Virus record (IMG/VR): IMGVR_UViG_3300038708_000020
Coordinates: 1-40,264 of that record
Direction: 5' to 3' (one strand)
Origin: a virus
DNA length: 40,264 bases
Part shown: positions 33,699 through 40,264 of the stretch, one piece after another
Layout of the letters: each line of letters starts with the position of its first letter
Position numbering within the stretch: position 1 is the first letter of the stretch
Notes under the pieces: generated by a model
The model's database searches: none
Seen by the model: only the letters and a program-made list of their open reading frames with translations
Told to the model about the DNA's origin: nothing
Program-made: the position numbers and the translations under genes

Positions 33699-34383
33699 GA
33701 TTGCGATCCTGTCTTGCTTTGCGAATTGCATTTAGTCGATTAATGAGAGGATCATCCTTTTTAGCTTTGTATCCTTTACTTGCATGGGGCATTTCAGGTA
33801 CCGGCAAGGCGGGCAATATTGCTGGCAGGGTGCCGGTTTTGTGTTCGAACACGGCTTTTTTGTATTCTCCGCGTAGACGTTTCTCAAAGCTTTTGGCCAC
33901 TTCTTGCAGGCATTGCTTACCGCAGCGCTGATTAATGACGGCGATGAACTGGCTTTTGAATACGTAATCTGGGTTGGTTCGGTATTTACCGTGGCGGTCA
34001 ACTATGGCCTTTAGGGTTTCGTCGAACGTGGGAATGCCCAGTGCTTTTGCGTTATTACAAAGCTGTAAAAATTCGGGCAGCTCGGGTGGCCAATCAATTC
34101 CAGTAGCGATGATTTCACGTATTGCGGTGGCGACTTGCCCAGCCGTAATACGTTGTTGTTGAAATGCCATTAGCCACATGCGTTTGGTTGCGTTGACTTC
34201 ATTGTCTGAGCCAAATCGACTGGCGTATTTTCTGCCGAAAATGAGTTTCATTTGTCCGAATGCCTGGTTAACAAGTTGCGCATCATGATTCGGGGCTGTT
34301 TGCCCAGTCGGTTCCCTCGATGTCGAGGATGGCTGAGCTAACTGCCGATTTGCTATTTGAATGAGGTCTTGTGGCGATTGCAT
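33691..34383 (-). CDS. Replication protein P-like (helicase loader)
   Basis: 230 residues. Residues about 35-115 resemble the lambda P/phage replication protein P family (VNQAFGQMKLIFGRKY; TGIDWPPELPEFLQLC). The lambda protein loads DnaB helicase. ATG 34383 has AGGA about 11 bases upstream and lies 101 bases inside the preceding gene, in another frame. A basic C-terminus follows. In a Mu-like phage it may help recruit the host helicase after strand transfer. Homology is clear in the middle and weaker at the ends. Confidence 0.78.
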   Translation of the reverse strand: MQSPQDLIQIANRQLAQPSSTSREPTGQTAPNHDAQLVNQAFGQMKLIFGRKYASRFGSDNEVNATKRMWLMAFQQQRITAGQVATAIREIIATGIDWPPELPEFLQLCNNAKALGIPTFDETLKAIVDRHGKYRTNPDYVFKSQFIAVINQRCGKQCLQEVAKSFEKRLRGEYKKAVFEHKTGTLPAILPALPVPEMPHASKGYKAKKDDPLINRLNAIRKARQDRNHD

Positions 34384-34762
34384 TGGTCTGCATTCCTGTG
34401 TTTGTGTCCCATCCTTGGATACTGGTTAAAACTTTCGTCAAATATTTGTGATTACTTAAGGGCTTGGTGTCTCCGCTTTCATTGCGACTGTTTGCAATGT
34501 TGCTGACGGTTTGGTCAAGCGCTTGGCATAGCGCCTGTGTGTTATTGGTCATGTCGAGTACTTCGGTGAGTAAACGCAGGGCTCGACCATTGTTTAAATC
34601 GGATTTAAACGGGCGAAACAGGCCTAAGTAGCTCAGGCAGCTGGTTGCAATAGCTGGGGTTAAGCGTGCAACCACTGCCATCATTTCTCGGGCGGCTTCG
34701 TCTTGGGCGACGGCTTCAAGATTGACGTGGTGGTGACAAACGGGACAGCGACCTAACTTCAT
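34283..34762 (-). CDS. Zinc-ribbon-like early protein
   Basis: 159 residues. The start has CPVCHHHVNLEAVAQDEAAREMM, a CxxC with adjacent histidines suited to bind zinc, followed by a helical region with a conserved-looking YLGLFRPFKS. Similar proteins accompany P-like replication genes in other phages. The last 101 bases overlap the P-like gene in a different frame, so its Ser/Asn-rich C-terminus may be unconstrained. Confidence 0.75.
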   Translation of the reverse strand: MKLGRCPVCHHHVNLEAVAQDEAAREMMAVVARLTPAIATSCLSYLGLFRPFKSDLNNGRALRLLTEVLDMTNNTQALCQALDQTVSNIANSRNESGDTKPLSNHKYLTKVLTSIQGWDTNTGMQTNAIATRPHSNSKSAVSSAILDIEGTDWANSPES

Positions 34763-35319
34763 TTAGCACGGGCCTCGCTGTTGACACTTTCGAACAGCCA
34801 AACGAGCCCTTCATAGGTGAGTTTGTAAACGGGGATATCGTTTGTGCGCTCATGGCCATTGGCTACTAACCATTTTAAGAGTTCGCGTTTGTGCCACTGC
34901 TTAAGCATTTCCAGCACTTTGCTGGCTAAAAATGCATTCAGCCATTTGACAGCATCAACGCCTTCACCCTTGTTGAGTTTTGCAGACATGCGCTTGGTGT
35001 ATGCATCAAGCGCATCTTCTGAGCTGTCACGTACAAAACCGTGGTTAGCCATGGTTATCCAGATAGCACGAATTTTATCTATCTCAGGCACTTTGGCTTT
35101 ACCGCCTTTTGGCGATAAACGGCGGGTAGTTTTAGCTTTTTTGGGTTTAAACCCTCTGGCTTTAAATGCGTCTAGCACAGTTTGAAGCTCATTTGCGTTC
35201 ATGTTTGCGCAACTGGTTTTGCCGTTTGTTGCCGTGGCTAGTGCTTGACGATAAGTGTCGTCGTCTAGCCCTAACTGATTTTTGGCTATATGAATTTTTG
35301 CAATTAGAGGCTTACTCAT
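34759..35319 (-). CDS. gemA: GemA regulatory protein (DUF1018)
   Basis: 186 residues. The N-terminal LIAKIHIAKNQLGLDDDTYRQAL and the RGFKP segment near residue 55 define the GemA/DUF1018 family. In Mu, GemA modulates host gene expression and DNA gyrase-related functions. It overlaps the following gene by four bases, and its ATG overlaps the stop of the membrane micropeptide. Confidence 0.92.
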   Translation of the reverse strand: MSKPLIAKIHIAKNQLGLDDDTYRQALATATNGKTSCANMNANELQTVLDAFKARGFKPKKAKTTRRLSPKGGKAKVPEIDKIRAIWITMANHGFVRDSSEDALDAYTKRMSAKLNKGEGVDAVKWLNAFLASKVLEMLKQWHKRELLKWLVANGHERTNDIPVYKLTYEGLVWLFESVNSEARAK

Positions 35320-35453
35320 TGGTTTGCGCCTTTAAGAAAAGCAGCCACTAACACCAAACAGACGCAGTAGGCGAGCGCGAACGCGAAGCCGATGTGGCCG
35401 AAATGTGCAGCACCAAGTGCACAAAACACTAATACAAATACTAAAATACCCAT
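35316..35453 (-). CDS. 45-residue membrane micropeptide before gemA
   Basis: Two adjacent ATGs lie at 35459 and 35453. I prefer 35453 because AAAGGAG is then six bases upstream. The product is nearly all hydrophobic (MGILVFVLVFCALGAAHFG..., then a second segment with AFALAYCVCLVLVAAFL) and ends in KGANQ, so it probably forms two short membrane segments. The stop overlaps the gemA start (ATGA). No family recognised. Confidence 0.65.
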   Translation of the reverse strand: MGILVFVLVFCALGAAHFGHIGFAFALAYCVCLVLVAAFLKGANQ

Positions 35454-35470
35454 GGTCATCTCCTTTGTTA

Positions 35471-35509
35471 GTTAATCAAAAAGTGCTCGTTGAACACGTT
35501 TTGATTAAC
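35471..35509 (-). promoter_or_regulatory. Hairpin just upstream of the micropeptide ribosome site
   Basis: Arms GTTAATCAAAA (35471-35481) and TTTTGATTAAC (35499-35509) are perfect 11-bp complements, with a 17-base loop that contains a small GTG/CAC pair. It ends ten bases before the Shine-Dalgarno of the micropeptide gene and shares five bases with the palindrome at 35505. Confidence 0.7.
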
Positions 35510-35530
35510 GCCCTTTTAAAAGGGCGTTAA
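35505..35530. repeat. Perfect 26-bp palindrome after the DUF3164 gene
   Basis: Arms TTAACGCCCTTTT and AAAAGGGCGTTAA, without a spacer. It lies seven bases after the DUF3164 stop. In RNA it would make a GC-rich stem that resembles a terminator core but lacks a T run on the minus strand. Confidence 0.9.
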
Positions 35531-35537
35531 AGGGGGG

Positions 35538-36200
35538 TTAGGCTTTGGCTATGTCGAGCGGAATTTGCACGTATTGGCCATCATCTTCGCGGTAGAACGC
35601 GCGGAAATAAGTGGTGGTAAAGTCGTACTCAATGGCGTTATCTAGGGCTTGCATGGCCTTTTCCCAGAGTTCGTCTGGGGTGTCGAGCTTGAGCTTTCTA
35701 ACGCGCTGCAAGTCAGCAATGTTGTAATTGCCTTTAGCATCGGTGCGAAAGTATTTGCGAACGAACGCCTGAAGATTGCGGTTAGAACCTTTTGACCAGC
35801 CTGCTAGGCATTGGTCGACTAACTGCGTTGCGACAACCATGTGTTCATTTGTAGTGAGTCGGTCTTGCTTAGAGCGTTCAATGCGAAGCTTTTTGTCATA
35901 GCTTAATAACTTCACATTGCCTTTTTTACCGCCGACTTTGACTTCGTAAAGGTCGCTGAGGGTATTGATGTGCTGCTCGAAGCGTTTGGCAAACTTTGTT
36001 TTCAACGCTTGAATTTCATCTGCTAGGGCAGCGGCTTCACGCGACATTTCACGCACAAGTTGGTCTCGCAGCAGTTCATGCTCTTTGACGTTTTCAAGTT
36101 TGTTCATGTTGCCGTGTTCATCAAGTATGAAACCGTTCACGGGCTTGACGCTGGCTAGTTCATGTACGGTATCAATAATGCGTTTTGTGGTTGTTTGCAT
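35538..36200 (-). CDS. DUF3164 protein (early Mu-like)
   Basis: 220 residues. The N-terminal NGFILDEHGNMNKLENVKEHE and the KLLSYDKKLRIERS, DQCLAGWSKGSN and RAFYREDDGQYVQIPLDIA segments match the DUF3164 family common in transposable phages. A coiled coil spans about 50-85. It is likely a DNA-associated early protein. It lies ten bases after the stop of the preceding small gene. Confidence 0.92.
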   Translation of the reverse strand: MQTTTKRIIDTVHELASVKPVNGFILDEHGNMNKLENVKEHELLRDQLVREMSREAAALADEIQALKTKFAKRFEQHINTLSDLYEVKVGGKKGNVKLLSYDKKLRIERSKQDRLTTNEHMVVATQLVDQCLAGWSKGSNRNLQAFVRKYFRTDAKGNYNIADLQRVRKLKLDTPDELWEKAMQALDNAIEYDFTTTYFRAFYREDDGQYVQIPLDIAKA

Positions 36201-36209
36201 GGTGGTTCC

Positions 36210-36473
36210 TTAGTTGATGTTTGTGTCGGTTTGCCATTGAACAGTGCAGCCGTGAACACGTGTCTGCATGTTGTAGTGACGACCTGTTGCATTGCCAATT
36301 ACATGTATGTAAGTGCCCTTTAACCCTTTAGGCGGAGGAAGGATGTCAATGACGCTTCCCTTGTCCGCTATGCTCATGCCAACAATGGCGCAGCCTAGCT
36401 TGTCTAAATGGTCTAGAGCTTTACCCGCTTTTACGACTCGGTCCCTAAACGTGTTGGTAAAACGATTAGTCAT
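36210..36473 (-). CDS. Small hypothetical early protein
   Basis: I choose ATG 36473 (87 residues), six bases after the previous stop and with GCGGGG about ten bases upstream. The longer in-frame start at 36521 is inside the preceding gene. The sequence shows a beta-rich centre (VIDILPPPKGLKGTYIHVIGNA...) and no known motif. Confidence 0.7.
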   Translation of the reverse strand: MTNRFTNTFRDRVVKAGKALDHLDKLGCAIVGMSIADKGSVIDILPPPKGLKGTYIHVIGNATGRHYNMQTRVHGCTVQWQTDTNIN

Positions 36474-36478
36474 AGTTT

Positions 36479-36796
36479 TTAACCCCGCTGTTGGTTTGTA
36501 CGATGTGGACAGTTTGAGCAAGCTCGAAACAATTTGACGCGTTGCGGATTAGAAAAAGAAAACGGCTTTATCTGCTCGGCATTGCAGCGCTTAACTGCAA
36601 TCTCACCAAGTACAGGGCACATAACACTGATGTTTGTGTACGCGCTTAATACCTTGGCTTCGATGTTTTCTAAGTTGCCTGGATACTTTTGGTTAAGTAC
36701 CTGTGACAAAGTCGTTTTACTCATTCCCGTTTCGTCTTCAACTTGACGGCGGCCAAACTGGGCCACTTTCAAATTGAGCAGTTCTAACCAGTGCAT
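36479..36796 (-). CDS. HTH protein with C-terminal cysteine motif
   Basis: 105 residues. Residues about 15-50 (FGRRQVEDETGMSKTTLSQVLNQKYPG) form a lambda-repressor-type helix-turn-helix. Cysteines at about 60, 72, 94 and 97, with a following histidine (ACSNCPH), could bind zinc. Proteins of this type occur in the early region of many Mu-like phages. It overlaps the preceding gene by 13 bases. Confidence 0.8.
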   Translation of the reverse strand: MHWLELLNLKVAQFGRRQVEDETGMSKTTLSQVLNQKYPGNLENIEAKVLSAYTNISVMCPVLGEIAVKRCNAEQIKPFSFSNPQRVKLFRACSNCPHRTNQQRG

Positions 36797-37359
36797 TTTT
36801 CGATTTCCTTTTCGATTTTTTCAGCTGGCAAAGGAACCAATTCGTTACGATTTTGATCGCGTAATCCTTTGGCACTCATGACCGGGTATTTATGCCCAGT
36901 GTTTACCAGCAATAAATAGCGATTTTGGTGCCCACGGCGTTTGGCCATAGGCGAGCGAACGTTCTGCCTTCTGACTACGGCTACATATTTGTAGCGACGT
37001 AAATCGCTGATGTATCGTTCGACGCTGCTTTTAGAGCATTCAGCGGCGGCCATGATGTCGGCGATTGTGAAGGTTTGGTAAAAGCGCATGGCTTGCCAAA
37101 CGCGCTGGCGAATACATACCTTGCGTGGGCTCGTAGCGTTTTTACCGGGCAGATGAGGTGTAACCCCTTCAACTGGCGCATAAACTGCGCCGTTGTAGCC
37201 TCGGCGCAATGACGTAATTGCACCGAGTTTTGTTAAGTGGCTTATGATCATCTGAGCTTGTTTTAAAGTGATATCCATATCACGTGACAAATCCTTACTG
37301 CCGAATTCGCCACGGTTTTTAATCCACTCCCAACTACGCTGGCTGAGTGTTTGTGCCAT
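36784..37359 (-). CDS. Double winged-helix early regulator
   Basis: 191 residues, three bases after the MuB-like stop, with GGGGG about 11 bases upstream. Two winged-helix-like segments lie at about 5-60 (SKDLSRDMDITLKQAQMIISHL) and about 85-135 (FTIADIMAAAECSKSSVERYISDL). This suggests a DNA-binding regulator placed where Mu has early accessory genes. No exact family. Confidence 0.8.
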   Translation of the reverse strand: MAQTLSQRSWEWIKNRGEFGSKDLSRDMDITLKQAQMIISHLTKLGAITSLRRGYNGAVYAPVEGVTPHLPGKNATSPRKVCIRQRVWQAMRFYQTFTIADIMAAAECSKSSVERYISDLRRYKYVAVVRRQNVRSPMAKRRGHQNRYLLLVNTGHKYPVMSAKGLRDQNRNELVPLPAEKIEKEIEKCTG

Positions 37360-37362
37360 GGA

Positions 37363-38073
37363 TTAAAATTCCCCCGCTGGGAAGAAAGGACGGTCAGCCC
37401 ATTGGCTTTGACTTATATTGCTGATGCTGTTGCTGCGACAGAATTTTTCGATGTAGCCAAGCCCAACTGTGATGCGACGAAAGTTGCCTTTCGATGCTTT
37501 TAGGAGCTGCTCTAATAAGGCTTGGTCGATAGTGCAGTTTTCGACTAGGTCATTCGCCATGATGGTGATGTCCTCTAGGTCTGCTGGTTTAAATTCAACG
37601 TGCTGACTGATACGGCTAAGTAACTGTGGTAAGCGTTTAATTTTCTTTGGCAGCTGCTCGTAACCGATCAAAATAATCGGGACATTTGCTAGGTCATAGA
37701 TGTCACGCAGTGTTTCTAAAACCGGTACTTTCTCGGCGAGATAGTCAGCTTCATCAATGAATACCGGTTTATTTTGAAACGCTAATTCACGGACAATAAA
37801 ATTGAGCATGTCAGCACGTCGACTGCGCGCTTCAAGTCCCAAATCTAAAGCTAAGCGCTCTAAGAATGTGCCAAGCGTGTCGGCTTTTAAACATCTGACT
37901 AAGATGCCGTCCGCGTGGCTAAACAACCATGCTCCGGCTGTTGTTTTGCCTAGGCCAGCTTTGCCTGAAAACATGCCCATTGCTGGCGTACCGTCCATCG
38001 CAGCCTCTGCAACATTCTGGTATGCATCGAACGCGGCTAAAATGTTTTTTGTACGAGCTGTAGTAGATTTCAT
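37363..38073 (-). CDS. B: MuB-like ATP-dependent target DNA activator
   Basis: 236 residues. Walker A lies at 37-45 (GKAGLGKTT) and Walker B at about 104-108 (VFIDE). The AAA+ core and the C-terminal helices match the MuB/TniB-like group. It is shorter than Mu B (312 residues) and seems to lack the N-terminal HTH region. It binds target DNA with ATP, stimulates the transposase and provides immunity to self-insertion. It starts 11 bases after the transposase stop. Confidence 0.93.
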   Translation of the reverse strand: MKSTTARTKNILAAFDAYQNVAEAAMDGTPAMGMFSGKAGLGKTTAGAWLFSHADGILVRCLKADTLGTFLERLALDLGLEARSRRADMLNFIVRELAFQNKPVFIDEADYLAEKVPVLETLRDIYDLANVPIILIGYEQLPKKIKRLPQLLSRISQHVEFKPADLEDITIMANDLVENCTIDQALLEQLLKASKGNFRRITVGLGYIEKFCRSNSISNISQSQWADRPFFPAGEF

Positions 38074-38083
38074 ATTTTTCTCT

Positions 38084-40264
38084 CTATTTAGTTTGTGCTG
38101 CTGGGTTGATGAGTTGATCCAATAGACGCGCTGCAGCGGTATGGTCGCGACGATATTGGGAAAGCCATGCGGCTTCGGTTGCGGAAAGTGGTGCTTGCAA
38201 TTGGCGCTCAGTTAAATAGCGCGCTTTGTGATGGTCATTGTTGAAAACCGGCTCTGATGAGCTGTTTTCTAAATCGTGCATGTCTTGCAGTTGCTTACGG
38301 CGCTGTTCAAACTCTGATAAGCGCTCTTTGCTGTAACCAGATTCAACTTGGCTATCAATTGCGCTTTCAGCTCCTTTGGTCGCTGAGGTTTCAACGGTGG
38401 TCGATGCTTTTGGAAATGCACTTAAACCGCCTGTTTGGCTTGTGCGGTAATCAAGGTACGTTTGAGCTGCGTCACTGACATCATGCTTTTTAGCAAGTGA
38501 TTTGAAGTGACGACGTTGCTCAGTGAGCTGTGCACGTTGGATTTTTTTGGCTTCCATCGCGTGAGCCATGGTGATGTCTTGACCTGCAATTTCTGGGTTA
38601 ACAGCTTCACAAATGAAGTGCCCATGTAGTGCATGAAAGACAAATATCTTGCCAACGTCTTGCGGATTCCAGCGACAGAAAACACGATCCCCAATATAGG
38701 CACCTAGTTCCGCGTGAATATAGCTACCACCTTCAATGCTGATGCCGTTTGATTTAGTAACAGTTCTAAAACCGTTACCTGGTACCGGACTAAGAAGTAC
38801 GTCAAGCACGCGCTCACTTGATACGCGGCGTATAGATTGCTTATGGCGTGTGTATTGCTCAAATGGAGTGCATTTAATCCCGCTGTGAGTCGAATGGTGA
38901 TAGTGATGATCAACCCATTGATTCATTTTGGTTTCGAATTCTTTGGCTGTTAGTGACACATCAATGCCAACCCGCTCTGCGCCTTTTTCTTTGCGTTCGA
39001 CTAATTTTTCAGCAAAAGTGAGGCGTGAACTGATACGTTCTCTGTCCACTACGTTGTGGCCGATATAGCCTTGCAACAGTTCAGCTATACCGTGACTGAA
39101 GGTTCTAAAAAAACGTTCAATGAAAGGTTTTTCCCAGCCCGAATAGGGGTTGGTAATATCGTTATGTATATCCAGTGAATTCCAGACGGTAGAGATATGA
39201 TGTGATAGATAATCTGAACCGTTATCCGTTCTGGCTACTTCTGGCAACCCCCAGTCAAGAATGGCGTAACGGATAAGAAGGGCGATTCCTTCAGCATTTG
39301 ATGTTGGTTTTAAAACCAGCTTAACGCGACGAGTAAATACATCGATAACACCAACAATACTGTAACGACCATCTTTAAGCATGACGTCAGCTGGTGTTGA
39401 GTCGAATTCCCAAAGCTGATTAATTCGCGTTACGTCGATTGACATGTCACCGAAAGCAACCATACGTTTGTTTTGCCAAGCACTAGGATCAAACATTGAC
39501 ATATAAAGTGCTTGGTTCTCTTCTTTCCAAGATGCCAACCAGGCGCGACAAGTACTGGGCGCAGGGATTGTGTACTTTTCTGAGAATTCAGCTTCTAGCA
39601 TGTCAGCTAGACGCTCGCCTTTTATATGCGGGTATTCGTGAATCAGGGCAATGCAATACTCTTTGAGTTCAGGGGTCGAGTCGATTATTCCTTTGCCCTT
39701 TGTTTTTCCGTAGTTTCCTGCTAAAGCGGTGATGCCATTTTTATTGAGCGTTTTTTCCCAACGTATAAGTGACGCTAAGCTAATAGTGCAATTGAACTCG
39801 GATTGGTATTGCGCAGCGCGGCCATCCTTACTGTTGTACAGCTCGCAGAACTGAGTGAACGCAGCAATTTTCGTGAGTGACGTATTTCGCTGATAATTCT
39901 TGGCACCATTCAAAATATTAAATTTAGCTAGAGCCCTGTCACGTTGTTTGCCGTTAATTCCAGCAAACTCAGCAAGAGATTCCTGTTTGATTTTCAAATC
40001 TATTTCACGGTCAATTGCTTTGTTTTTTGTGACCATCTTGCCAGCGTTTGCACCTTTAAGAGTGGCACCACTTTCTGATTGAACACCGTTGAGAGCAGTG
40101 CGAATGTCACTAGGTAAAGAAGCAAAAATATAGTGAGGTATTTGTCCTCCCCGCCCAGGCTTTAAAACAGATGCCCACTTGTCTTTGTTGGCGCGTGTTC
40201 TGATTGTTCTGTCGTTTACTCCAACGGCAGCTGCTATTTGTTTAGCTGTAAATGTATTTTCCAT
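38084..40264 (-). CDS. A: MuA-like DDE transposase
   Basis: 726 residues, beginning at the window edge with ATG. The N-terminal HTH (FTAKQIAAAVGVNDRTIRTRA) is the Mu end/enhancer-binding domain. The catalytic core has D288 (LWEFDSTPAD), D347 (VARTDNGSDY) and E383 (KPFIERFF). A Mu C-terminal beta-barrel and a long, charged C-terminal tail follow, where Mu A binds MuB and ClpX. It catalyses integration and replicative transposition. Length is a little above Mu A (663). Confidence 0.97.
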   Translation of the reverse strand: MENTFTAKQIAAAVGVNDRTIRTRANKDKWASVLKPGRGGQIPHYIFASLPSDIRTALNGVQSESGATLKGANAGKMVTKNKAIDREIDLKIKQESLAEFAGINGKQRDRALAKFNILNGAKNYQRNTSLTKIAAFTQFCELYNSKDGRAAQYQSEFNCTISLASLIRWEKTLNKNGITALAGNYGKTKGKGIIDSTPELKEYCIALIHEYPHIKGERLADMLEAEFSEKYTIPAPSTCRAWLASWKEENQALYMSMFDPSAWQNKRMVAFGDMSIDVTRINQLWEFDSTPADVMLKDGRYSIVGVIDVFTRRVKLVLKPTSNAEGIALLIRYAILDWGLPEVARTDNGSDYLSHHISTVWNSLDIHNDITNPYSGWEKPFIERFFRTFSHGIAELLQGYIGHNVVDRERISSRLTFAEKLVERKEKGAERVGIDVSLTAKEFETKMNQWVDHHYHHSTHSGIKCTPFEQYTRHKQSIRRVSSERVLDVLLSPVPGNGFRTVTKSNGISIEGGSYIHAELGAYIGDRVFCRWNPQDVGKIFVFHALHGHFICEAVNPEIAGQDITMAHAMEAKKIQRAQLTEQRRHFKSLAKKHDVSDAAQTYLDYRTSQTGGLSAFPKASTTVETSATKGAESAIDSQVESGYSKERLSEFEQRRKQLQDMHDLENSSSEPVFNNDHHKARYLTERQLQAPLSATEAAWLSQYRRDHTAAARLLDQLINPAAQTK

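Noticed and set aside
36474-36521. N-terminal extension of the 36210-36473 gene from ATG 36521
   Set aside because: It lies inside the preceding HTH gene; ATG 36473 has a ribosome site and a six-base gap.

Overview
The window is almost entirely one Mu-like transposable phage or prophage, read in reverse. All confident genes lie on the minus strand, so the phage map runs from the transposase at the right edge (40264) to the end of the tail fibre region at the left edge (1). No clear host gene, tRNA, rRNA or CRISPR array was seen. The c-type repressor, the phage ends and any target-site duplication would lie outside the window. Protein similarities point to a gammaproteobacterial, probably marine (Alteromonadales/Vibrionales-like) host, but this is inference.

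Early region (40264 to about 30173): MuA-type DDE transposase, MuB-type AAA ATPase, two HTH proteins, a DUF3164 protein, GemA, a zinc-ribbon protein, a lambda-P-like replication protein and a Mor-type activator. These are followed by a module not seen in classical Mu: two small proteins, a RepA-like hexameric ATPase, a PapB-like regulator, a structured RNA resembling C4 antisense RNA, a Rha-type antirepressor and a 58-residue protein. An intrinsic terminator at 30173-30196 closes the operon.

Lysis and head region (30043 to about 18227): endolysin, holin, a DksA/TraR zinc finger, DUF2730, a winged-helix gp26-like protein, small and large terminase, portal (gp29), MuF/gp30 with a C-terminal zinc-protease motif, gpG, protease I with an internal scaffold start, major head protein T, gp35-like and gp36. 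A 220-bp gap between G and I lies where Mu has its PI promoter and central strong gyrase site.

Tail region (18227 to 1): unlike Mu there is no contractile sheath or baseplate set. The order is tail terminator, tail tube, two chaperone frames joined by a canonical A AAA AAC -1 frameshift site, tape measure, distal tail proteins, a NlpC-like protein, a J-like tip protein and three long fibre or spike proteins. This is a B3/D3112-like arrangement: a Mu-type replication and head module with a long non-contractile tail.

The most unusual signals are (i) triplets of a 9-bp GTTGT-headed repeat flanking the PapB-like gene in inverted orientation and recurring after the major head gene; (ii) the C4-like RNA with two downstream complementary targets before the antirepressor; (iii) a perfect 14-bp-arm palindrome inside the antirepressor gene; (iv) a MuF-metalloprotease fusion; and (v) several uncatalogued single-membrane-segment micropeptides at translationally coupled junctions.
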